DNA of 40,463 nucleotides from Planctomycetota bacterium (GCA_016873095.1 VGYC01000051.1:1-40463), one strand, 5' to 3'; counted from the stretch's first letter, positions 8,078-17,468 are shown. Numbers and translations: made by a program. Notes: a model not told the origin generated them from the sequence alone.

Positions 8078-8956
8078 ATGAGCGCCCCCGATTATAGAGC
8101 GCCCGAATTGCTCGCAAACGCGCTGGGCATCAAGAGGGAATTCGGCGCCGACGCGAGGGTGGTAGCGGGCGGGACCGACCTGATCCTAAGAATGAGGGAC
8201 AAGGTCTTATCACCGAAGGTGCTGATAGACCTGCGGCGGATCTCACTCGCATCGATTTCGCGCCATGCCGGCGAGATGCATCTTGGCGCTTACGTGACCC
8301 TGTCGCAGATGCTGGCAAGCGCCGAAGTCCGCGTTGCGTTTCCCGCCCTGGTCGAGGCCTGCCGGTCGTTTGCCGGTCCGCCGATCCGCAATCGCGCAAC
8401 ATTGGGCGGCAATATCGTCAACGCCTCTCCGGCCGCTGACCTGGTGCCGCCTTTGATCGCCTACGATGCCAGCGTCGTGCTTGCCTCGCTATCTGCCAGC
8501 CGCGTTCTTCCACTGATGGACTTTTTCACCGGACCCGGCAAGACGGTGATGGAGCCGCATGAGGTACTCACGGAAGTTCGCCTGCCGCTGCCGCCTCCCC
8601 GGACAGCCGCCAGCTTCACCAAACTGGGACAGCGTCGTTCCATGGCCATCGCCATTGTCAATTTGAGCGCCAGGTTGACGCTTGATCGGGCTGGCCAGAT
8701 GAGCGAAGCGCGAATCGTCCTGGGCTCCGTCGCACCAACGGCGATGCGCGCGCGCGCGGCCGAAGCAATATTGACCGGCAATGAGCCCTCCGATGAGCAG
8801 TTCGAACAGGCGGCAAACATGGCTGTCGCAGAAATCTCGCCGATCAGCGATGTGCGTTCAGGCAAGGATTATCGCAAGCGTGTGACTGGTGTTCTGGTTC
8901 GCAGGGCACTCATGGCTGCCCGGCACAAGTTGGCGGAGGTTGGCCGCAATGACTGA
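8078..8956 (+). CDS. Molybdenum hydroxylase FAD-binding (medium) subunit, CoxM/XdhB type
   Basis: A 292-residue FAD subunit of a xanthine-dehydrogenase-family enzyme. It passes electrons from the iron-sulfur subunit to the acceptor. Motifs AGGTDL (30-35) and TLGGN (108-112) bind FAD, and the C-terminal CO-dehydrogenase flavoprotein domain follows (about 180-290). The ATG at 8078 begins directly at MSAPDYRAPELL, the normal start. It overlaps the 2Fe-2S gene by 8 bp, giving the medium-small-large order common in CO-dehydrogenase-like operons. Substrate is set by the large subunit, not here. Confidence 0.93.
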   Translation: MSAPDYRAPELLANALGIKREFGADARVVAGGTDLILRMRDKVLSPKVLIDLRRISLASISRHAGEMHLGAYVTLSQMLASAEVRVAFPALVEACRSFAGPPIRNRATLGGNIVNASPAADLVPPLIAYDASVVLASLSASRVLPLMDFFTGPGKTVMEPHEVLTEVRLPLPPPRTAASFTKLGQRRSMAIAIVNLSARLTLDRAGQMSEARIVLGSVAPTAMRARAAEAILTGNEPSDEQFEQAANMAVAEISPISDVRSGKDYRKRVTGVLVRRALMAARHKLAEVGRND

Positions 8957-9452
8957 CATGGACATCCGGTTGACGGTCAATGGCAGGCTTCAGCACGCGA
9001 AAGCAGGGGTCATGCGGACACTATTGACTGTCCTGCGTGAAGACTTCGGGTTGACCGGGACCAAGGACGGGTGCAGTTCCGGCGATTGTGGCGCCTGCGT
9101 CGTGGTGATGAACGGGCAGGTGGTCAATTCTTGCATGGTGCTCGCAGCCCAGGCGGATGGCTCCCAGGTCACTACAGTGGAAGGACTCGCCAGCAATGGC
9201 GAATTGCATCCGCTGCAGCGCGCATTTGGCGGGACCTGGGCCTTCCAATGCGGCTTTTGCACGCCGGGAATGCTCGTTTCCTGCCATGCCCTGCTGTCGT
9301 CCAATGACAATCCTTCGCGCGAGGAAGTCCTGACCGCCATCGCTGGAAACTTCTGCCGTTGTACCGGCTACCAGGGTGTCGTCAACGCGGTGCAACAGGC
9401 GGCCGCGGAACTGAGATCGGCTAACGCAGAGGCCGTGCTCCAGCATGATTGA
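8949..9452 (+). CDS. Molybdenum hydroxylase 2Fe-2S (small) subunit, CoxS/XdhC type
   Basis: A 167-residue electron-transfer subunit with two [2Fe-2S] centres. The plant-ferredoxin-type cluster uses Cys42, Cys47, Cys50 and Cys62; the helical C-terminal cluster uses Cys101, Cys104, Cys136 and Cys138 (QCGFC and NFCRC). Every ligand is present. It overlaps the genes on both sides (8 bp each), which indicates translational coupling of the three-subunit enzyme. The ATG at 8949 gives the normal MTDMDIRLTVNG beginning. Confidence 0.95.
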   Translation: MTDMDIRLTVNGRLQHAKAGVMRTLLTVLREDFGLTGTKDGCSSGDCGACVVVMNGQVVNSCMVLAAQADGSQVTTVEGLASNGELHPLQRAFGGTWAFQCGFCTPGMLVSCHALLSSNDNPSREEVLTAIAGNFCRCTGYQGVVNAVQQAAAELRSANAEAVLQHD

Positions 9453-11733
9453 CTCAGGCGCCGTCGGCCGTTGGGTGAGCGCACCCGGCGCTTACGACAT
9501 CGTGACCGGAAAGGCCCGCTATTGCCCGGATCTTGATTTTCCCGGGATGTTGATCGGCAAACTGCTGTACAGCCCGCACGCACGCGCATGCATCAGGCGC
9601 CTGGATGTCACCGCGGCGCGTATGATTCCCGGCGTCATTGCGGTCCTCACGCATGCCGATATTCCCGGAGAGAACAGTTACCTGTACGCGGAGCCGGACC
9701 AGCCATTGCTGGTAGTCGATGAAGTCCGCTTCCAGGGCGATGCGGTGGCTGCAGTCGCTGCAATCGACGAACAGACGGCTGACGCTGCGCTGCGGGCTAT
9801 CGATGTCGAATATCAAGCCCTGGACGGGATCTTTGATCCGCTGGCGGCGATGCAGGCAGGTGCCGGTCAGGTAGTGGCCGGCAAAGACAACATCATGATG
9901 CACAAGACCTACAGGACCGGCGACGTGGCGGCCGCCCTGGCATCTGCCCATGTCATTGTCGAGAACACCTACCGCACCCAGTGGGCCGAGCACGCTTTTC
10001 TCGAGACGGAAGGAGGAGTTGGCCTGGTCGACGCGGATGGCGGCGTTACGGTTTATTCATCCTGCCAGGCGCCCCATCGGGACCGGATGCAAATCGCCCG
10101 CGCCCTGGGCCTGCCCGAAAGCAGGGTGCGCGTCATCACTCCTTACATTGGTGGTGCGTTTGGCGGAAAGGACGAAGCGCATGTCCAGATCCACGCCGCA
10201 TTGCTCGCACACGCGGCCCGCCGTCCGGTTCGCCTGATTCGCGGACGCCGGGAATCGATCCTGACGCACGTAAAGCGTCACCCGTTCATTGTCCACTGCA
10301 TCACTGCCGCCACCAGGGATGGACGACTGCTGGCGGTGAAGGCCAGGGCCATCGTGGATGCGGGTCCCTATTCAAATGCTACGCACGAGGTCCTGAACAA
10401 GTTTGGCGAGTTCATTGGTGGACCGTACACGGTCAAGAACCTCGAGATCGAGAAGATCGCAGTGCGCACCAACAATCCGATAACCGGTGCGTTTCGGGGT
10501 TTCGGGGCACCACAAGCAGCTTTTGTCTACGAATCACAAATGGATGATCTGGCACGGAAACTCGGCATGGACCCGCTGGAGATACGGCTGCTCAATGGCG
10601 TGGACACCGGAACCAGGATGTATACCGGTGTCGTCGTGCGCGAAGGTAAGGCCATGAAGGCGTCCCTGCGCAGGGCGGCGGAAATGATGGGTTGGCAGCA
10701 GCGCGGTGAGTTGGGACGCCAGCCTGCAACTCATTTGCGCCGAGGCTGGGGAATGGCGACTATTTTGAAAGGCTCTGGCATGGGACGTGGATTGCCGGAC
10801 CATGCCGCCGTTCTGCTGGAAATGCATCGCGATGGCTCCGTCGTGCTGCAAAGCGGTGCCGCGGACATGGGCCAGGGTATCGTCACGGTGCTGGCTCAGC
10901 TGGCAGCAGAGAGTCTTGGAGTGGAAATGTCCTCGGTCCATGTGGTCCGGGCAGATACCGCCCAGGCGCCCGACGCAGGCGCATCCTGTGCCAGCCGCCA
11001 GGTCATGGTTTCCGGCAATGCCGTGCTGCGTGCGGCCGTTCCGATACGCGACTCCCTGCTGCAGGTAGCCGCTGAAAAAACAGGTGTTGCCAGGGACCGC
11101 CTGGTCCTGCATGGCGGCAGACTGCATGTCGATGGCCAAGCACACGATCTCACGGTCGCAGAACTCGCCAGGCGCGCCTTGTTCCGCGGCTACCCCTTGC
11201 AATCGGAGGGCCGCTACGAACTTGAGTATCCGGCTGACGCACCGGAGGTGACCTACCGCTACAGCCAGGAAGTTTTCCAGTTTTGCACCCAGATTGCGCA
11301 GGTGCTGGTGGATTGCGAGACCGGGCAGGTCGCCGTGGAGAGGCTCGTCGCGGTTCATGACGCGGGGAAGATGATCAACCCAGGTGGCGTTTACGGGCAG
11401 ATAGAAGGCGGTGTGGCACAGGGTATCGGTTATGCGCTGACCGAGGAACTCCGGGTCACGGAAGGGCACACGTTGAACGCCTCACTGGAGAACTATGTGA
11501 TTCCAATGGCGCTCGACATTCCTGAACTGGAGATGGACGTGCTGGAAATGCCTGAGCCGCTCGGTGCCCCGCTGGGAGCAAAGGGAATAGCGGAATCGCC
11601 GATCATCCCGACTGCGCCGGCGATCCGGAACGCGATTCTTGACGCCATTGGCAGGCCGCTGTACCAGTTGCCGATGACCGCAGAACGGGTGTTGTCGGCA
11701 CTGGATGCAGCGCCATGTGCCGATCCGGCATAG
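9445..11733 (+). CDS. Molybdenum hydroxylase large (molybdopterin) subunit, xanthine-dehydrogenase family
   Basis: A 762-residue catalytic subunit that hydroxylates a carbon centre using water at a Mo-cytosine-dinucleotide-type cofactor. Visible are the N-terminal hammerhead domain (about 10-125), GGAFGGKDE at 236-244, GAFRGFGAPQ, and near the C-terminus GAKGIAE with the conserved catalytic glutamate at 717. It lacks the AYxCSFR active-site loop of form-I CO dehydrogenase, so it is not a CO oxidiser of that class. Candidates are aldehyde, purine, N-heterocycle or aromatic-CoA hydroxylation or reduction. The adjacent amidase, CoA-transferase-like and crotonase genes favour an N-containing or cyclic substrate, by inference. 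No MobA- or XdhC-like maturation gene is in the window. Confidence 0.93.
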   Translation: MIDSGAVGRWVSAPGAYDIVTGKARYCPDLDFPGMLIGKLLYSPHARACIRRLDVTAARMIPGVIAVLTHADIPGENSYLYAEPDQPLLVVDEVRFQGDAVAAVAAIDEQTADAALRAIDVEYQALDGIFDPLAAMQAGAGQVVAGKDNIMMHKTYRTGDVAAALASAHVIVENTYRTQWAEHAFLETEGGVGLVDADGGVTVYSSCQAPHRDRMQIARALGLPESRVRVITPYIGGAFGGKDEAHVQIHAALLAHAARRPVRLIRGRRESILTHVKRHPFIVHCITAATRDGRLLAVKARAIVDAGPYSNATHEVLNKFGEFIGGPYTVKNLEIEKIAVRTNNPITGAFRGFGAPQAAFVYESQMDDLARKLGMDPLEIRLLNGVDTGTRMYTGVVVREGKAMKASLRRAAEMMGWQQRGELGRQPATHLRRGWGMATILKGSGMGRGLPDHAAVLLEMHRDGSVVLQSGAADMGQGIVTVLAQLAAESLGVEMSSVHVVRADTAQAPDAGASCASRQVMVSGNAVLRAAVPIRDSLLQVAAEKTGVARDRLVLHGGRLHVDGQAHDLTVAELARRALFRGYPLQSEGRYELEYPADAPEVTYRYSQEVFQFCTQIAQVLVDCETGQVAVERLVAVHDAGKMINPGGVYGQIEGGVAQGIGYALTEELRVTEGHTLNASLENYVIPMALDIPELEMDVLEMPEPLGAPLGAKGIAESPIIPTAPAIRNAILDAIGRPLYQLPMTAERVLSALDAAPCADPA

Positions 11734-11778
11734 GCACTTAACGCACCAGCAGTCGTGCGCCTTCCGGGCGCAGGGTCT

Positions 11779-12480
11779 TCAGGCCCTGCGCGCCGCGTCC
11801 TCTTCGGCTTCGCGCTCGAAGTCCCCCGTGGCCGCAGCAGGCTCGCCGGCGGAGGTGTCAGGGTAGAACTCGCGCCACACCCTGTCAATGTCCGCGAGCG
11901 GCACATCGGTCGCGTGACCGCGGTCGCGAACATACTCCATGTGCCGCTTGCCGGCAGCATCAAAGGGATGGAACACCGAGTCGGTCTTGCCGTCGAAGTC
12001 GAGCGTGTTGACGCCGAAGCGCTCGCAGAGCGTGCGATTGAAGGTGGGGGTTGCCTTGAGCCATCTTCCTCCGAGCCAGAGCTCGGTGAACGCGTGATAG
12101 GCGAAGACGTCGGTTCCCATTTCGGCTTTCAGGCGCTCGGTTGTCAGGTGGTTTCGCACGTCGGCGAAACCGAGCCGGGCGGGCATGCCGGCAGCACGGG
12201 CAGCGGCGGCGAACAGGACGGCCTTGGAGATGCAGAATCCTTTGCCCGTCTCGAGTGTCGTCGTGGCTTTGAGGCCGTCGATGCTGAGAACGATGCCATA
12301 AGGGTCGTAACGAATCTCATCGCGCACGGCATAAAAGAGTCGAACGGCTTTGTCGAGTTCAGTCTGAGCGTCGCCCACGACGCGCGCCACGAATGCCCGC
12401 ACGGCGGGCGCATCCCGCTCGATGAACGGGGTCGGCGCGAGGCACTCGGCAAGATCGGCGCTGGTGGTACGTTCGGTCAT
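11779..12480 (-). CDS. Transglutaminase-like domain protein
   Basis: A 233-residue protein with a transglutaminase-like fold (about 30-150). Cys83 in TGKGFCISKA and His129 in AYHAFTELWLGGRW match the Cys-His pair of the papain-like triad. The position usually held by the catalytic Asp (W-x-x-x-D-P-T) reads W-L-K-A-T-P-T here, so the classical Asp is replaced by Thr144; Asn148 lies close by. No signal peptide is seen, so it is probably cytoplasmic. The ATG at 12480 gives the compact domain; a longer upstream reading would overlap the amidase start. It is on the opposite strand to its neighbours and divergent from the amidase gene. Related proteins may be peptidases, amidases or deglycases; the function here is unknown. 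Confidence 0.82.
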   Translation of the reverse strand: MTERTTSADLAECLAPTPFIERDAPAVRAFVARVVGDAQTELDKAVRLFYAVRDEIRYDPYGIVLSIDGLKATTTLETGKGFCISKAVLFAAAARAAGMPARLGFADVRNHLTTERLKAEMGTDVFAYHAFTELWLGGRWLKATPTFNRTLCERFGVNTLDFDGKTDSVFHPFDAAGKRHMEYVRDRGHATDVPLADIDRVWREFYPDTSAGEPAAATGDFEREAEEDAARRA

Positions 12481-12556
12481 TCCGGCTCGGATTGTACTGT
12501 CCTTGCCCCCTTTTGTGGCACCCTTGGAGAAATCGTCAGGCGTGGGCGAGCGGGCC

Positions 12557-13996
12557 ATGGCCATGGATGACATTGCATTTCTTGACGCCACGGCACAGGC
12601 CGCCCTTGTGCACGGCAAGGAAGTGTCGCCGACCGAGCTGGTCAGCGGCGCGATTGCGCGGATCGAGCGATTCAATCCCGGGCTCAATGCGGTCATCACT
12701 CCTCTTTTTGAACAGGCCCTGGAGGCAGCAACACGGGTAGCTCTGAATTCCCCTTTTGCCGGTGTACCGTTCCTGCTTAAGGATCTGGTGGCGGATTGCG
12801 CGGGCACCCCGCGATCGGACGGTTCGGGATTCCTCGCCGGCCGTTACGTTTCGCCAGGGGACAATGTACTTGTGAGCCGCTTCAAGAAAGCGGGTCTGAT
12901 CGTTCTCGGCAAGACCAATACTTCGGAGTTTGGCTTGCTGCCAACGACCGAACCTCGGCGCTTTGGCCCCACCCGGAACCCCTGGGATACCAGCCGCGGT
13001 ACGGGTGGTTCCAGCGGCGGCTCATCCGCGGCCGTCGCCGCGGGGCTGGTAGCTGCTGCGCACGCCAACGACGGCGGTGGATCGATCCGGATTCCGGCTT
13101 CATGTTGCGGCCTGGTCGGCCTGAAGCCGACGCGCGGACGAAACAGCCTGGCGCCGGACATGGGCGATATTGCCGGTGGCATCATCTGCGAACATGTTGT
13201 GACGCGATCAGTGCGTGACAGCGCCGCGATCCTGGACGCCACTGCCGGCTCGGTGCCTGGCGATCCCTGCCCGTTGCCCTTGCCGGAACGGCCGTTTGCC
13301 GCGGAAGTGGGTCGCGATCCCGGGCGCCTGCGCATCGGGTTCGGTACCGTGGCCCTGAACGGCGCGGCGGCACATCCGGAGTGTGCTGTTGCCGCGCGAT
13401 CCGCGGCCCTACTGTGCGAAGCATCGGGTCACGAAGTCGAGGAAGCTTCACCCGTAGCCGAGAGCAGCCAATTGTTCCGCTCCTTTGGCGCGGTGATGAC
13501 CGGCTACCTCGGATGGTCCATCAAGGCCTGGGCGCAACGCACCGGCTTCACACCGCAGGAAACCGATTTCGAACCCGCAACCTGGCGGCTGTATCAGCAA
13601 AGCCTGGCGCAAAGCGGGGGCGACTACCTGCAGGCCTGGCAGGCCCTGCAGCAGAGTTGTCGCGATTTCGCGGCCTTCTTCACTGATCATGACATCTGGC
13701 TCACGCCGACCCTGGTCCAGCCGCCGGTCCCTCTGGGTTATTTCGACTACAAGCACGAAACACGCAAGCAATACATCGATCGTCTTGGCCATTTCACCGG
13801 CTTCACGCTGATTGCCAACGCGACCGGACAGCCGGCGATTTCGCTGCCACTGCATTGGTCCGACCAGGGCTTGCCGATTGGCGTGCAGTTGACGGGTCGC
13901 TTTGGCGGCGAGGCGACCCTGATCCGCCTGGCGGCGCAACTGGAAAGGGCCCGGCCCTGGTTGCACCGACGCCCGCCGGTCGGCGCAGCGCCGTGA
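12557..13996 (+). CDS. Amidase signature family protein
   Basis: A 479-residue amidase-signature enzyme that hydrolyses a carboxamide to acid and ammonia. The Ser-cisSer-Lys triad is visible: Lys75 in PFLLKDL, Ser152 in GGSSGGSS and Ser176 in [10 protein letters not shown]. Length fits stand-alone amidases of the GatA/aryl-amidase type, but gatB and gatC are absent, so it is a metabolic amidase and not the tRNA amidotransferase. The start is the first of two close ATGs (12557 or 12563). It overlaps the downstream CoA-transferase-like gene by 4 bp (GTGA), so the two are co-translated. The two may act in sequence: amide hydrolysis, then CoA transfer or hydrolysis on the acid. That is inference. 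Confidence 0.92.
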   Translation: MAMDDIAFLDATAQAALVHGKEVSPTELVSGAIARIERFNPGLNAVITPLFEQALEAATRVALNSPFAGVPFLLKDLVADCAGTPRSDGSGFLAGRYVSPGDNVLVSRFKKAGLIVLGKTNTSEFGLLPTTEPRRFGPTRNPWDTSRGTGGSSGGSSAAVAAGLVAAAHANDGGGSIRIPASCCGLVGLKPTRGRNSLAPDMGDIAGGIICEHVVTRSVRDSAAILDATAGSVPGDPCPLPLPERPFAAEVGRDPGRLRIGFGTVALNGAAAHPECAVAARSAALLCEASGHEVEEASPVAESSQLFRSFGAVMTGYLGWSIKAWAQRTGFTPQETDFEPATWRLYQQSLAQSGGDYLQAWQALQQSCRDFAAFFTDHDIWLTPTLVQPPVPLGYFDYKHETRKQYIDRLGHFTGFTLIANATGQPAISLPLHWSDQGLPIGVQLTGRFGGEATLIRLAAQLERARPWLHRRPPVGAAP

Positions 13997-15264
13997 CCCA
14001 CTGGATCAAGGCTGAAGACGTCGGCGAAATCCTGCATGCCGGCATGACGGTGTTCGTCGCGGGCGCCACCGCCGAACCCCGCGAGATTCTGCAGACCCTC
14101 GCTGCCCAGGGTTCGTGTTGTGCCGGTGTGCGCTTTGTGTCCGTTACAGTTCCGGGCGTCAACGGTGTCGACTTCTCGGCGTTGCATCCCCAGGCCAGCT
14201 CCACGGCGTTTCTGGCGACGGCAGAAAACCGGAAGTCGATCGCTGCAAACCGCGTTGATTTCATCCCGCTGCACTACAGTGATATTTACAGTTACCTCGA
14301 ACGCGAATTGAGGATCGACGTGGTCCTGCTGCAGTTGCCGCCAGCCGGCAACGACGGAGCCGTTTGCCTGGGCGTCAGCGCGGACTTCACGCCCGCAGTC
14401 CTCGACAAGGCCGGGCTGGTGATCGGCGAAATCAATCAGCACCAACCCGCGCCAGCCGATAGCCCGCGAATACCGCTTGCCCGTCTGGACTACGCACTTG
14501 CCTGCGACCGGCCGGTTCCCACGCTTGCCAGTGCATCGATCAGCGATGCCGGGCGCCGGATCGGCGGCCACGTGAGTGAACTGATCAAGGACGGCGACTG
14601 TATCCAGATCGGTATCGGCGCCATTTCCGACGCGATCATGAATGGTCTCTCCGGCAAGAACGACCTAGGCATCCACTCAGGCATGATCAGCGACGGCATC
14701 ATGACTTTGGCTCAGGCCGGGAATATCACGGGAAGCCGGAAATCCCTGGACACGGGCAGGATCGTCAGCGGCGCCACGCTGGGCAGCCAGCGCCTCCTGG
14801 AATGGGCGGGTGCCGCGCCACAACTGTCGATCCGGCCGGTCGGCTATACCCATGACAGCGGGGTCATCCGCCGGATCGACAACTTCGTATCGATCAACTC
14901 CGCCCTGGAGGTCGACCTGTTCGGACAGGTCAATGCAGACATGCTGGGGGGCCGCCAGTTCAGCGGCACGGGCGGCGCGGTCGACATGATGCGTGGCGCA
15001 GCGCTTTCCCGGGGCGGCCGATCCATCATTGCGCTCGGTGCAACTGCGGACGGCGGCAAGATCTCACGCATCGTTGCTGCGCTCGCGCCCCACACTGCGA
15101 CGACGGCCCTGCGCACGGACATCGATTACGTCGTCACCGAGTACGGCGCGCGGCGGATTCGGCACTTGCCCGCCATGGCGCGGGCCCGGGCATTGATCGA
15201 GATTGCCCATCCGGATTTCCGCGCCCAGTTGCATCAGCAGTGGAGTGAATTGGCGCGTAGCTGA
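13993..15264 (+). CDS. Acetyl-CoA hydrolase/transferase-family protein with altered catalytic site
   Basis: A 423-residue class-I CoA-transferase of the Cat1/AbfT (4-hydroxybutyrate CoA-transferase) family. The oxyanion motif GIGAISDA is at 207-214, and the C-terminal acetyl-CoA hydrolase domain ends with DYVVTEYGARR. In characterised members the catalytic glutamate lies in HTEM(I/F)SDG; here the stretch reads HSGMISDG, so Gly230 occupies the Glu position. The DNA reads TCA GGC unambiguously. The protein may be a non-transferase homologue or may use another residue. The GTG start at 13993 overlaps the amidase stop, and its stop falls 3 bp from the end of the convergent pgl gene. Confidence 0.85.
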   Translation: MTHWIKAEDVGEILHAGMTVFVAGATAEPREILQTLAAQGSCCAGVRFVSVTVPGVNGVDFSALHPQASSTAFLATAENRKSIAANRVDFIPLHYSDIYSYLERELRIDVVLLQLPPAGNDGAVCLGVSADFTPAVLDKAGLVIGEINQHQPAPADSPRIPLARLDYALACDRPVPTLASASISDAGRRIGGHVSELIKDGDCIQIGIGAISDAIMNGLSGKNDLGIHSGMISDGIMTLAQAGNITGSRKSLDTGRIVSGATLGSQRLLEWAGAAPQLSIRPVGYTHDSGVIRRIDNFVSINSALEVDLFGQVNADMLGGRQFSGTGGAVDMMRGAALSRGGRSIIALGATADGGKISRIVAALAPHTATTALRTDIDYVVTEYGARRIRHLPAMARARALIEIAHPDFRAQLHQQWSELARS

Positions 15265-15267
15265 CCG

Positions 15268-15981
15268 CTATGGAGCGTGCCTGTCAGCGTCGGACAGCGC
15301 CGCTGCCGAGGCGACATCGGCGATCACTATTGCCTGCGTGCGTGCCACCCGCCCGGCGGGGATTGCCGCATCATGCGCCACGAGGCTACGCAGCATGGCA
15401 GCCTTGGCTCCGCCGGTGACCAGCCACAGGATGCACCGGGCCCGATTCAGTGCCGCAAAGGTCAAACTGAGCCGCCGCATACCCTGATAAACGCCGCTCA
15501 CGCCAACCTCGGCATCACCCAGATCGAGCAACGCATCGCCAGGCACCAGCGATGCGGTGTGCCCATCTGGTCCCAGACCGAGTTGCACGACGTCGAGCAC
15601 CGGCGGCTTCCCCGCAAACATCGCCAACGTTTCACTGTAGCCGCTCGCGCAGCGTGCAAGCACAGCAGCATCGACCGGCATTGCGTGAAACTGTGAGGCA
15701 GGCAGGCGACCGGGGCGCACGAGCAACTCGCGGATCCGCCGCGCATTTCGGCGCTCGTCGTCGAAGCGCACGGCGCGCTCATCGACCTGGAAGACATGCA
15801 GTGAACCCCATGAAACGGGCTCACTCAGCAGTGCCTCGAGCATCTGCCATGGAGTCTCGCCACCACTCAGTGCAATCGAACAGACACCGCGCGATTTGAC
15901 CGCTGCCTCGATCTTGGCAGCGAGCGTCGCGGCCGCCATCACTGCGGCGGCCGTCGCGCTCTGCGCAACGTTCACTCTCAC
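15268..15981 (-). CDS. pgl: 6-phosphogluconolactonase
   Basis: A 237-residue soluble lactonase of the DevB/NagB-fold type. It hydrolyses 6-phosphoglucono-delta-lactone to 6-phosphogluconate, the second step of the oxidative pentose phosphate pathway. SGGETP (39-44) and GLGPDGHTASLVPGD are the family's phosphate-binding and catalytic motifs. Length is normal. It is the last gene of the F420 operon, 29 bp after gnd. Its presence completes the route from glucose-6-phosphate to ribulose-5-phosphate in one transcript, with Fgd replacing the usual Zwf. Confidence 0.94.
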   Translation of the reverse strand: MRVNVAQSATAAAVMAAATLAAKIEAAVKSRGVCSIALSGGETPWQMLEALLSEPVSWGSLHVFQVDERAVRFDDERRNARRIRELLVRPGRLPASQFHAMPVDAAVLARCASGYSETLAMFAGKPPVLDVVQLGLGPDGHTASLVPGDALLDLGDAEVGVSGVYQGMRRLSLTFAALNRARCILWLVTGGAKAAMLRSLVAHDAAIPAGRVARTQAIVIADVASAAALSDADRHAP

Positions 15982-16010
15982 CCAGACTCTCCTGGCACCG
16001 CCAGTCGTCG

Positions 16011-17468
16011 TCAGACCGAGTAGGCCTGGGAGGTCGTCGACCCGCCGCGGCCTGTCCAGTCTGTATGGAAGAACTCGCCCCGTGGATGATCGATGCGCTC
16101 GTAGCCGTGCGCACCGAAATAGTCACGTTGCGCCTGCAACAGATTCGCGGGCAGCCGGGCCGAGCGGTAGCCGTCGAAATAAGCGAGCGCTGAACTGAAA
16201 CATGGCACGGGAATGCCGAGCGTCACCGCCGTGACAACCACGCGTCGCCAGGCGGCCTGCCGGATTTCGACCGCCTGCTTGAAGTACGAATCGCGCAGCA
16301 GATTGACCAGCCCGGGACTGCGATCGAAGGCCTTCTTGATCTCGCCGAGGAATGCCGACCGGATAATGCAGCCACCGCGCCAGGTCAGGGCGATTCCGCC
16401 AAAATTCATGTTCCAGCCGCGAGTGTGCGCGGCAGCGTGCAGCAGCTGGTAACCCTGCGCGTAGCTGACGATTTTCGAGGCATACAGCGCCTGACGAAGA
16501 TCGTCGACCAGACGACTCGCATCACCGCTGAACATGCCCACCTCAAAACCAATTTGCCGGGACGCCTCCACACGCTCCGCCTTGGCCGCCGACAGGCAGC
16601 GCGAGAATACGGCCTCGCCGATCAGGGTGAGCGGCATTCCCTCGTCGAGTGCGGCGCTGACGGTCCACTTGCCAGTACCCTTCTGGCCGGCGACGTCCAG
16701 GATGAGATCGATGACATTCCCGCCATCCCTGGACTGGAAGCCGAGGATGTCCCTGGTGATCTCGATCAGGTAACTGTCGAGCTCACCAGCGTTCCAGTCC
16801 GCGAATACCTTGTGCATTTCGGCGTTGCTCATGCCAAGGCCGCGCTTCATCAAGTCATAGGCTTCGCAGATGAGTTGCATGTCCCCGTACTCGATGCCGT
16901 TGTGGACCATCTTCACGAAGTGGCCCGCCCCGTCTTCGCCGATCCAGTCGCAGCAGGGCTCGCCCTCGGGTGTTCGCGCGCAGATGGCGTGGAAGACCGG
17001 CCGGATGTGGGGCCACGCGGCGGGGCTGCCGCCCGGCATCAGCGAGGGTCCGCGCAACGCCCCTTCCTCGCCACCTGATACGCCGGAACCGACATACAAC
17101 AGGCCTGCCTTTTCGGCCTGCCGAACGCGACGAATCGTGTCGGTGAACTGGCTGTTGCCGCCATCAATCAGGATATCGCCCGGCTGCAGCAACGGTGTGA
17201 GCTTGTCGATCAGCTCGTCCATCGCCGGGCCCGCTTTCACCAGCATGAAAATCTTGCGCGGCCGCGCCAGCGATGAGACGAACTCCTGCAGGGTGCCCGC
17301 GCCGACAAATCGCTTCCCGCCGCCGCGCCCGCACATGAATTCCCGGACCTTGGCGGCGGTGCGATTGTAAAGGCAGACGGAGAATCCCTTGCTCTCGATG
17401 TTCAGGGCCAGGTTTTCGCCCATCACGGCAAGTCCGATCAGACCGATGTCAGCGATTGGATTGTTCAT
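16011..17468 (-). CDS. gnd: 6-phosphogluconate dehydrogenase (decarboxylating), NADP-type
   Basis: A 485-residue enzyme that oxidatively decarboxylates 6-phosphogluconate to ribulose-5-phosphate and CO2. Visible are the Rossmann motif GLIGLAVMG, Asn105 in GGNS, SGG at 131-133, and the catalytic residues Lys186 and Glu193 in KMVHNGIEYGD. Length fits the long dimeric class. YNRT (34-37) after beta-strand 2 carries the Arg and Thr that grip the 2'-phosphate of NADP+, so this step should yield NADPH rather than F420H2. The ATG at 17468 gives the standard start. It lies 31 bp after cofD and 29 bp before pgl, within the F420 operon. Confidence 0.96.
   Translation of the reverse strand: MNNPIADIGLIGLAVMGENLALNIESKGFSVCLYNRTAAKVREFMCGRGGGKRFVGAGTLQEFVSSLARPRKIFMLVKAGPAMDELIDKLTPLLQPGDILIDGGNSQFTDTIRRVRQAEKAGLLYVGSGVSGGEEGALRGPSLMPGGSPAAWPHIRPVFHAICARTPEGEPCCDWIGEDGAGHFVKMVHNGIEYGDMQLICEAYDLMKRGLGMSNAEMHKVFADWNAGELDSYLIEITRDILGFQSRDGGNVIDLILDVAGQKGTGKWTVSAALDEGMPLTLIGEAVFSRCLSAAKAERVEASRQIGFEVGMFSGDASRLVDDLRQALYASKIVSYAQGYQLLHAAAHTRGWNMNFGGIALTWRGGCIIRSAFLGEIKKAFDRSPGLVNLLRDSYFKQAVEIRQAAWRRVVVTAVTLGIPVPCFSSALAYFDGYRSARLPANLLQAQRDYFGAHGYERIDHPRGEFFHTDWTGRGGSTTSQAYSV

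Noticed and set aside
9445-11733. Aerobic CO dehydrogenase (CoxL form I)
   Set aside because: The AYxCSFR active-site loop is absent.
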